DNA of 64,000 bases from Mermis nigrescens. Lineage: Eukaryota; Nematoda; Enoplea; Mermithida; Mermithidae. The notes beneath the pieces are model-generated. The model was not told the origin of the DNA. It did not search any database and saw only the letters and a program-made list of their open reading frames with translations. How positions within the stretch are numbered: the first letter of the stretch is position 1; each line of letters starts with the position of its first letter. Shown here in pieces: positions 55,931 to 64,000 of this stretch. The stretch lies in the NCBI GenBank assembly GCA_036768485.1, contig JAVLUZ010000223.1:1815893-1879892 (forward strand). Reading direction: 5' to 3'. The position numbers were made by a program, and so were the translations under genes.

Positions 55931-56481
55931 TATAATCTGAAGTATTTTTCGAGTATTGCTCTGTACATTCATTCATTCAGTCACTTTTTGCCCATTATTC
56001 TGTCCATTTTGATAGTCCAAGTCATTCCATCGTTCTTATTATCATTTGTTTTCATGCAGACTTAATCAAGAATATTCAAGAGTAAAATACAATGAATTAA
56101 GGCAGTTTTACGGGTTGTGACGGGTGGAGGAAAGGAACGACATAAATATCAAAAAAATCAACATAAACTCATCATTTTAGCGCCATAATTAGTCATAAAA
56201 TGCTCCCTTTGGTTATTTAGAAAAAATAGCTAAAATTTTCGACATTTAACGCTCAATTTCATAATAAGTAGTTGGCCCCAAGTGCGCGGTTTAAACACTC
56301 CATATCTATGTTCATGCCACTTATAATAGAATACTTTGCTGGGCGGACTAAAAAATACTGCAAAATTACACTATGTAGGTACTACAGAAGAAAATTTTCC
56401 CTTTAGAAGTCGAACATAGTGAGTCCAGAAAAAAGAACTACGATTTTGTCGCAATTACATATTTAAAGCATACATGTATAT
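55931..56481. other. Old repeat remnant, no gene
   Basis: A stretch at 56150-56310 (AATTTTCGACATTTAACGC, then CCCCAAGTGCGCGGTTTAAAC) has relatives at 26030-26110 and 58980-59050, an ancient repeat without visible ends. Confidence 0.4.
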
Positions 56482-56968
56482 TAGAGTTGTGCCGGGGCCA
56501 GGCCCCGGCCCCGGCCCCGGCGCCGGGGCTAATTAGCCAGAGGTAAAAGACACATATAAAGAATTGAAATAAACTTTTTGCAGAAAGTTTGTTTTTATAA
56601 ACATATAAAAAGGCCCCGGCCCCGGGCCGGGGTCAGGCTGGCCCCGGCACCGGGGCCGGGGCCAGTGTTATAATTGATTATAATGTAGAAAATTGATAAT
56701 GTTTTGAGCAGATTTACCTTCAAGCTCAATTTCAAACAACACCACACATCCTGCTAATTCAAATCTTCATTTTATTATGTCAGGTTGGTGCAAATTTCTA
56801 GTTAATAATCAAAATTGACATATTTTGAATTGCAATTCATATAGCCGAGCTTTCCAGCTTGCTTGGTAGCAGACAGCTACGTCTATCAGAACAAATAGGA
56901 TAATAAGCCTAAAAAAGTGCGAAGTAAAGCTAATTGAAAAACGCATCCAAGTCAGAGGAGTTAAATCC

Positions 56969-57192
56969 ATACATGGGCCGCTCAAAAATTATAGGGTTCC
57001 AAAACTTTTCGAAGTCAAAAAGCGCCTGATAATATATGGTAGGGCGAAAAACACCGTTTTCTTGCGTTTCTCAATGAGAGCTATCCATTAGCATCAAAAA
57101 ATCTCAGAAACACAAAAAATTCTGAAAATCAATTTCTGGGGCGTCTAGCGGATTTTTTTTGGGGGGGAGAGTGTGAATTCTGGGGGTCTAGA
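56969..57192 (+). mobile_element. Diverged CATAGG-like MITE, nested
   Basis: CATACATGGGCCGCTC at the left and the family order in the interior (TTTCTCAATGAGAGCTATCC, then TTAGCATCAAAAAATC). The right end is overlapped by the next copy. Confidence 0.6.
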
Positions 57193-57425
57193 CCATAGGT
57201 GGGCAGCACCGAAATTTTGCGAGTGTGAAAAAATTTCTGGGGGTGGTGGTGAAAAACACCATTTCCGACGTTTAACGTCGAGCACTATCCCTTGGCATCA
57301 AAAAATCGCTAAAAAGAGCAAAAAAATTTCAAAAATTGAATTCTGGGAGGGGGGTATTCCAACTTCTGGAGGGATGCATACCCCTAACCCCCACGCCCAC
57401 GTCCCAAGCCTCCCAATGCCCATGT
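57193..57425 (+). mobile_element. CATAGG-family MITE, nested
   Basis: Starts CATAGGTGGGCAGCACCG. The right side ends near CCCACGCCCACG, but the terminal bases are altered. Left flank GTCTAGAC without a clear partner. Confidence 0.7.
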
Positions 57426-57608
57426 TCTGTTATATCTTGTAATCCCAACAAATAGTAACGCTTGACGCGCATATCTACTAGCAAGAATATATATGTACAT
57501 AGGTATAAGGGGTAGGGTAGGGTCGTACTATGAACACGGTAAAGCACGCTTTACTTGGCCCCGGCCAGGCCCCGGCCCCGGCAAAAAAGGCGGCCCCGGC
57601 ACAGCTCT

Positions 57609-57846
57609 AATGTATATAACAGAGGGATGGGGGTCCCCACCCAAGGTTGCTTGTCCCCCATCCCTCTTCAAAGTTTAAAAAATTTGACCCCCCCCTCCCC
57701 CGATTTTTGGAAAAAATTGAATTTTTTGACTGTTTTTCTCGATCTTTTTACACCGTTTTTGGCCAAAAATTAGAGATCATTTAAACCCGGCTCTTTGAAA
57801 TAGCCGGGAATCCCCTAATCCAAAATTTTAAGCCATTACATGTATT
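57609..57846 (+). mobile_element. CATACATGTAAC-family MITE
   Basis: Starts AATGTATATAACAGAGGG (57609), ends AAGCCATTACATGTATT. The interior CCGTTTTTGGCCAAAAATTAG is typical. It abuts the TAGAGCTG element; their boundary shares ATGTATAT. Confidence 0.75.
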
Positions 57847-58834
57847 ATTTGAAGCATTACACAGTCAGTTGAAAAATAATTTTTTCCAAGGAGAGACCAA
57901 AGGTAGCAACAAAAATTATTTGAAAGTTTAGCTGCATCAGGTTATACAGATATTCTTGCTGCAAGTTGACACCTACCTTTTGTACATGAAATTCAGAAAG
58001 TTAATAAAGCTGAGCCCATTGCCGAAATAGTATATACTTGCTTCACACTTTGCCTAAGTTTTCGCATGCGCTGATTTTATAGGGGACATTTCTAAACTGC
58101 GTTGCCCAGTGCACATGCAAGTATGAGAAGTGTAATTTGAGAAACGCTTGCATCTCATGCCTGTTTATTTTATGATTTTATTCTGCGGGATTAATTTATT
58201 CTTGATTAGGCGAGTTCTTCTCAAATTTTGACCGAAAAGTTTGCGGTATAATTGTTGACGAGTCACTAGTTGGCAATGTAAATTCATTTGATTTCTGTGT
58301 TTAAACCGATTATTTTACATCTTACCATGCTCAAAAAAATGCTTGTAATAGCACTTAAAATAAATCTGAGTACCTAACGGTGTTTGACGATAAGGTTTTC
58401 AAAAATTGGCTCGCTCTAGGCTTACTATGAGTATCGAAACTCCACCAAAAACCCACAAAAACCAGCCAAAAACCCTCCGAAAATCCAAATTGCAAAATTT
58501 TGAAATTTGGTTTTTTGTCAACCCTGTTAACGCTATATAGGCAATAAGAATAAACGACTCAAAAATTTTTTATCAAATTCAGCTCGCTGAGACCTTTCGA
58601 AATTTGTAACTTATACTTGAAACGATATCATTCATATAAATAGTTTCATTTTCATACTCTACTTTAGCCTTATTTCTCCGCCCCTTTAGTCATGAGTGCC
58701 ACAGTGCAGGGCGGGTCCAGCAAGCCAGAATTGCCAGGTCAAAATTTTAGAAACCACTATAATTTCTGATAAAAACTACTATTCTATGCAAAGCATAGAG
58801 AACGGGTCACAAAATATATCATATGGGATGGGTT
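57847..58834. other. No gene supported
   Basis: AT-rich. Near 58692 an acceptor-like CCCCTTTAG is followed by an ATG and 25 open codons (MSATVQGGSSKPELPG), but the only donor-like site is GTCAAA and no partner exon is seen. Left uncalled. Confidence 0.3.
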
Positions 58835-59478
58835 CAGGCCCGCATCCAGGGGGGATAGGGGCACGTCCCCCCCCCGAAATGAAATACATATATGTGAACA
58901 ATTTTTTCCTTTACTCTTTCTTTGCTTTTTTAGGCAAAATGCGCAAAAAATGTTCGGCACTTCGCGACGAATTTTAAAATTATAATTACAGTCTATTTAG
59001 TCCCAAGCGCGACACTCAATTTTTAGTCTGTATACAATCTAAAGCGTATTTTGCATCTATATTTCTTCTTTTCTTTACAGGTTTTATACAGAAAATCAGA
59101 TTTGTTCAAGAAACAAGAATGAAAGTAATTTTTCGGCGATGATTATGTATTAGCTGATGAACTTTGACCATTTTTAGGGTGAATTCACAGCCGTGATTTG
59201 GCTGATTCTGTAAAAATTTTAATGTTACAATTCAAAATTGAAGTGCTATTTTTACAAAATTTTCCGAGACTCTGCCCCGGACACCACTGGAGGAAGGCAA
59301 TTGAGCGAGCAACCCCAGACCCCCTCAGCCTTGAAAGAAATGGTTTCCATTGGGTTCTTACGGTATTTAATGCATCCGGGTAGCAAAATCGGCAAAGCAA
59401 AATTCATTCTTTGGTCCCCTTGTTTTAAAAAAATTTTGGCCGCGCCCCCCCCGAACAAAATCCTAGATATGGGGCCTG
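58835..59478. mobile_element. Element with CAGGCCCGCATCC ends
   Basis: CAGGCCCGCATCCAGGGGGG at the left and the inverse of CAGGCCCCATATCTAGG at the right. Hairpin relic GGCACTTCGCGACG near 58957; the part from 59190 resembles the GGCGTAGCC family interior. The flanks (GATGGGTT and AATTGGTC) do not match. Confidence 0.65.
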
Positions 59479-60021
59479 AATTGGTCCCTCAAAAACTACC
59501 GAAAGTTTCACTATGTGATGTGCATGACCTTTAGTTCAGTCGCCGTTCCGTCCCATATACACGTACTTTACCTGTTTACATATTTCATATTTCTTCCGAT
59601 AATAAATGCTTTCTTCTTAAAAAAACAAAAAATAGTACCTACCAAACTGAAATCACTAAAGCGCGCGGCTCTTCAATACACCAGGCAACCCTGGCTCTGC
59701 TGGCCGGCTGGCAGTGTTGCCAACTCAAAATTTAACAAACCTCAAAAATTCCGGTACTTATACACTTTACCACCCATCGAATTTTTTCCATCTTTTTCAA
59801 CATTAGGGAATATATACATACATACAGGGTTTTTCCGACAGCGCAACACGTTAACCAATCGGATACGTCACCTGCTTCTAAGAGTTAGTAACTTAACGAT
59901 GTTATAAGTGAACCATTTATTTTTTTCACGTAAGTAGCCTTATAAATGAAGCATTTAAGATATTTTTTGTATGAATAGGTATCGATTAGGGAAGTTTCTG
60001 GAATTGCTTGAGAATTTAGAT
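59479..60021. other. No gene supported
   Basis: An open stretch of 130 codons at 59515-59907 has no recognisable motifs and overlaps repeat-like sequence (CAGGCAACCCTGGCTC near 59683). The phrase GGCAACCCTG recurs at 61394 and in altered form near 58520. Confidence 0.35.
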
Positions 60022-60139
60022 TGGTGCCAGACATGGGCTAAGCCTACAACATAAATGGGCGAAAATTGCTCTACTCGCTTCGCTTGCTGTGCAATTTTTG
60101 TCTCATTTATCTCGGGTTTAGCCCATGCGATGGCACCAA
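60022..60139. mobile_element. 118-bp foldback element
   Basis: ATTGGTGCCAGACATGGGC at the left is inverted at the right as GCCCATGCGATGGCACCAAT. The arms extend about 50 bp, with loop sequence CTACTCGCTTCGCTTGC. Confidence 0.8.
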
Positions 60140-60514
60140 TTAATGCACATAACTAAGCCTATGCCTAGGACATTGGTAGCAAAAATCCAGTGAATGTTTG
60201 TTAGGTATACCTGATCATTTTAGGTCTAGAGTTACAAATTCAAAGATTGAAACCAGGAAAAATTCCATACAGACCTCAAAATAGTGCTTAAACTAACGTT
60301 CTAAACCCAGCAGAGCATCCTGAAAGTGATCAAAAAATTTCTATAGGTACGCCCATCGTTTTTTTCCACTTTTTGGGGTTTTTTGAACCAAAATTCTGAG
60401 ATGTGGAAAAAATTTTGGGCTTGATTCATATTGTAGAGTTTTTGTGATGCAAAAATGCGTTCTAGGAGGTAAAATTGCAAGATTGATTCATTTTTAATGT
60501 TTTTTATTGATGTT

Positions 60515-60960
60515 CCCAATGCGCTGTGCCGATCGCAGCACTTTTATCGACAACTTGCTCTAGAAATTCACTAAATTAAAATCCTAATCTCCTGAACGGA
60601 TTTCAACAATTTTTGTAGTGCGAAAATGCGTTTTGAAGAGCCCGAAATTCAAAATTTCTTGGCGCTTTGCGCCGTGCTTTAATTTTATATTTGTTACATA
60701 TTGATGTTAAGGCCGAGCCACGCCGATCGCAGCACTTTTATCGACAGCTTGCTGCAGAACCCTATGATTGAAAATTCTCATCTTCAATTTACTTATTTGC
60801 TATTGGCATTAGGCCGCGCCGCTCCGATTGCAGCAATTTTATTGCCAAAATGCGTTTTAGAGAGGTACGATTCGAAATTTTCTGGCGATCCATGCCATTT
60901 CGATAAATTATTGAGTTTTATTCTTTGATGAAACTCCGGAGATCGGCTGAAGTGCACTAG
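60515..60960. repeat. Imperfect tandem duplication
   Basis: The phrase CCGATCGCAGCACTTTTATC occurs at 60528 and 60722, and a diverged form (CCGATTGCAGCAATTTTATT) at about 60824. The hairpin GGCGCTTTGCGCCG is at 60661. Probably internal modules of an old element. Confidence 0.6.
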
Positions 60961-61399
60961 TGTAGGTCTCAAAATGCAGTCTTAGGAAAGAGAGCATATA
61001 ATTGATCGTTATATTCATTGCAGTTACACTAAATTTACAATAACAAAATGATCAAAAACTCATTTTGGGTCTCGCCATTTTATGTAGAATGCATATACTT
61101 TCTGAAAAAACACCGGTTTTCAACATGAGCACTCACTTGTTGAACATTTTTCAGACCCCTCCCCCAAAATGTTAACCAAAATTTGAAATGTGAAAAAATT
61201 TTGGATATGGTTCACATTGTGAACCAAATCGCTAAGGAAAAAACAGTAGGTGTACCCTATGTTGAAAAAAGATAGAAAAATTTGGATAGGTATTTAAGTG
61301 TATAAGTGCCAAAATTCCTCAAAAAACCCTCCGACCTGGACAAAGAATACAGCCTCAAAAAACCCAAAATGGAAAAGAACCTCCAACTTGGCAACCCTG

Positions 61400-61520
61400 A
61401 AATAGAGATGAAAATCGGGTTGGCATTTCTAACCCGCAACAATCAGAGGACCAATAAACCCGCAGGGTCCAACCCGCAACCCGAACATATCAGGGGTCTG
61501 TCCGACCCGACCCAACCCAA
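61400..61520. repeat. AACCCG-word block
   Basis: Repeated AACCCGCAA and GACCCGACCCAACCC words between GGGTTGGCATTTC and GGCTGAGG. It resembles the subterminal CCCGAA arrays of the element at 30954, but the ends are not visible. Confidence 0.45.
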
Positions 61521-62700
61521 AAAAGGCTGAGGATATGAAGTAGCTTTTACTGAGCCATAATGACAAGGCAAACATCGTAAATGGCCATGCATTTTAAATT
61601 TAGCATCAAAGTAGTATTTTTAATTCTACATCCAAAAGCATATTTAATTTTTCTTATAAATAAAAGTAAATAACGGCATAAATAAAAGTAAAGTATGGCA
61701 TAGGCGCTTGGGGATAGAGGGAAATTCCCTCTGGGGAAAATTCCGACATGTTCAAGAACTGAGCAATGTAGATGTTTGATGCTCTTTTGCGACGTAAAAT
61801 CAAGAGACGACGCATCGCGCCGATTTCTTCTCTTGGCAGTTTCTATCGTTTTATTGTGAAAAAATAAGCGCTTCGCGCATAATAAGCATTTTTCCTGTCA
61901 AACAGGTTAACGTTTTTTCAGAATGACTTTTTTATAGCTTAAATAATGCAGGACAATGCGAAATGCCCAACAAAAAACACGTTTTTTAAGGGCCCCCGCC
62001 GGGCCCCGCCCATTTATATGGATTTTTTTACATAAAACTTTTTTTCAAATCCCCTCCTGGCGAAAATCCTGGCTACGCCTGTTCAACCTTAGCTTTCTAA
62101 GTTTTAGAAAATTTATAGATTGGAAGCTAATCGACTGGAAATGTTGGCAATGGCATTTATCACACCTTATGGCTAAACTTTACTTTGTGGTGTGAACGAA
62201 AAACTTGCAGATGTATGTGGAAAGGAACGACATTGGTTGAAATGAGGAGGACATGCAAGAAGAAAGTGCGGAAAAAAATTTCATGGAAAACGGACCAATA
62301 TTGGTGAAGATAGAGTTATGGTACTTTACTTTGTCATAAATGCACTCAGATGGCAGGCAGTGTAAGCGAGAATATAAATGTGGATCAGAAGTGTTTCAAA
62401 AATTAGGGCATCAGGAAAAGTCTGTGGCGATGTGAGCAAAAATGATTGAACAAGTTACTCCGGATATAGCTACATTAAAGTGGGGTATTTGACAGTTTAC
62501 CAAGAATGTTCCGAATTTGGGCTAAAAACATATTTAACTGACATTTTCAAGGTCGCTGATTACGAAAAAATGACTTTTATAGCGTGGAAAAAATTTTTTG
62601 TTTTAAAATTTTTAAATTTGAAAAAACAATTTTTTGCATGTTTTTTTCTGTCATTTTACTTGATAAGATATGTAAAAATTTAGGTTTCTGCTTAAATGAC
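61521..62700. other. Repeat remnants, no gene
   Basis: 61700-62090 ends CCTGGCTACGCCTG and contains GCGCTTCGCGC near 61870, so it is a broken GGCGTAGCC-like element. 62100-62700 shows nothing recognisable except TTTTCAAGGTCGCTGATTACG at 62543, a piece of the terminal inverted repeat at 63085. Confidence 0.45.
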
Positions 62701-62870
62701 GCTTAGGCTTAGGCTTAGTGTATCTGAGGAGGTGATTTCGGCTGCTTAGGTCAAGGTTGATCCCGCTTAGATCGAGGTATAGATGCTTAGGTCGATGTAT
62801 AGATGCTTAGGTCGATGTGTAGATGCTCAGGTCGATGTATAGATGCTTAGGTCGACCTAAATTGGGTACA
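62701..62870. repeat. 20-bp tandem repeat
   Basis: Four to five units of CTTAGGTCGATGTATAGATG between about 62770 and 62865, preceded by diverged units and by three TTAGGC hexamers at 62702-62718. Confidence 0.8.
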
Positions 62871-63084
62871 TGTTATTCTGCATTCCACTATTTGAATCTT
62901 CAAATGGATGGACCTTTGAGATAATCCAAAAATGCTGTTTGAATCGTATCTAAGTAGAAATTTTTAACTGGATGTAAACAATGCTAAAAATAGTAAAATT
63001 TAAACAAATTTCTTGAAATTTGTGCGAAAAAAATACAAAAAAATTTTCTTCAATCCTGGTTCTCGCACAGTATAACTTAATTTT

Positions 63085-64000
63085 TTGTAATCTGCGACCT
63101 TGAAAGTGGTATATAAATATGTTTGTAGTAAAAATTGGAAACTTTTGATAAACTGCGAAAATTCCTAAAAGTGGCTCAAAATGGTGAATGTCAAAGTATG
63201 TTTGAAGTACCGTAACTCCGTGAGTTTTGTATGGATTTGCTTTATTTATTTTTCCGCGTCTTTTAGTGACGCAAAGTATCGTTTTTGCGCAATTGTATGG
63301 CAATTCTGCCGGAATGGCGCTAAATTGGTTCACACCATATTCTTCAAAAACTCACAACTTATAATCAAATTGTGCATTCTTCAAAGAATTAGGATTATTT
63401 TTAAAAATTTTAAAAAATTAAAAAATTTCTTTCGTTTTAAGCTAGTTGTTCCTCTTATTTGTTCTAATTTACACTAATTTAATTTTTTATAAGTATATCT
63501 CTGTTTGGAATCACCTACCTGATTTTGTAGTTTCTTCCCCTAACCTAAATATATTCAAATCTAGATTAACTGATGTCGACTTATCCAAGTTTATTATAGG
63601 GCGAGCTTGAATCGTTATTTTATTGACTCGCTCGTCGCCTTTTGCTGTAAGTTTTTATTTTATTGACCGTACGTTTTATACTCTCTTGCATCCTCCGTAA
63701 TTGTCGCGTTTTCAGCAATAAATTCTTTGGAGTTTTTGAAGAATATGGTGTGAACCGATTTTGCGCCATTCTGGCAGAACTGTCATACAATTGCGCAAAA
63801 ACGATACTTTGTGTCACTAAAAGACGCGAAAAAAATAATAAACCAAATCCATACAAAACTCACAACGTTACGGCACTTCAAACATCATACTTCGACATTC
63901 ACCATTTTGGACCACTTTAAGGAATTTCAGCAGTTTATCAAAAGTTTCCAATTTTAGCTAATTAATATTTTCCTGCCATTTTCAAGGTCGCAGATTACAA
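63085..64000. mobile_element. Long inverted repeat (foldback), runs off window
   Basis: The left arm 63085-63353 (starting TTGTAATCTGCGACCTTGAA) and the right arm 63730-64000 are inverse complements with scattered differences. The right arm reaches the last base of the window, so the true ends may lie outside. The spacer, 63354-63729, contains a retrotransposon 3' end. Reading frames in the two arms are mirror shadows. Confidence 0.85.
63494..63610 (+). pseudogene. 3' end of a non-LTR retrotransposon ORF2
   Basis: The frame reads YISVWNHLPDFVVSSPNLNIF and then KSRLTDVDLSKFIIGRA before a TGA. A W-N-x-LP-D-VV, S-P, F-K-x-RL pattern is the usual C-terminal tail of reverse transcriptases of the Jockey/CR1 type (family knowledge). 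Only this tail is present, so it is a 5'-truncated, dead copy. It sits in the spacer of the inverted repeat. Confidence 0.6.

Larger units (their letters stand above)
56482..57609. mobile_element. TAGAGCTG-end hAT-type element, GGGGCC word
   Basis: Ends TAGAGTTGTGCCGGGGCC and GGCCCCGGCACAGCTCTA. Perfect 8-bp duplications ATGTATAT at 56474-56481 and 57610-57617. The subterminal arrays are of GGGGCCGGGGCC (56493-56528, 56610-56665 and 57556-57600). It has the same outer ends as 1012-4767, where the word is TACCCGGGTA. One full and one partial CATAGG MITE are nested inside. Confidence 0.94.

Noticed and set aside
58692..58740. Possible small exon beginning MSATVQGGSSKPELP
   Set aside because: The only donor-like site is GTCAAA and no partner exon is seen within the window.
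59515..59907. 130-codon plus-strand open frame
   Set aside because: No motif, no splice support and overlap with repeat-like sequence. Composition is that of translated AT-rich DNA.

Overview
This window is nuclear DNA of an animal, AT-rich overall, with spliceosomal introns of 0.1 to 3.3 kb and a very dense load of short DNA transposons. Two genes are recognisable from their spliced proteins: a REEP5/6-type ER membrane-shaping protein on the plus strand, and a ZNRF1/2-type RING E3 ubiquitin ligase on the minus strand. Both families are metazoan. I cannot name the species; an arthropod or other invertebrate is my guess.

Layout. 1-5.7 kb: a five-level stack of nested transposons (483-4825), then the last three exons of an unrecognised plus-strand gene (4897-5747). 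5.7-17.8 kb: transposon copies between stretches with no gene I can support. 17.8-19.8 kb: a degenerate PIF/Harbinger element with a transposase N-terminal fragment and a frameshifted Myb/SANT-like ORF. 21.2-22.0 kb: a 762-bp element with two identical 171-bp arms. 22.7-24.9 kb: a repeat field built on a GTGTAAAC word. 25.1-25.23 kb: a 143-bp AT microsatellite just upstream of the REEP gene (25430-31990, four exons). 32-45.7 kb: almost entirely transposons and their remnants. 45.8-54.6 kb: the ZNRF gene (five exons, minus strand) with at least six transposons in its introns. 55-64 kb: more elements, ending in a long inverted repeat that encloses the 3' end of a non-LTR retrotransposon and runs off the window.

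Most repeats are short elements without coding capacity, flanked by 8-bp target-site duplications (TSDs), with ends that begin CAG, TAG or CAT. That pattern is known for hAT transposons, so I read them as hAT-type MITEs mobilised from elsewhere. Many carry, just inside their ends, arrays of one short and often palindromic word. Elements with the same outer ends can carry different words. A second shared feature is a small hairpin, GGCGCTTCGCGCC or close variants, embedded in several otherwise different families. These two patterns are the least explained part of the window.

The transposons touch both recognised genes. The last 12 codons, the stop and much of the 3' UTR of the REEP gene lie in one element. 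A copy of the same family ends 20 bp from a ZNRF splice donor.
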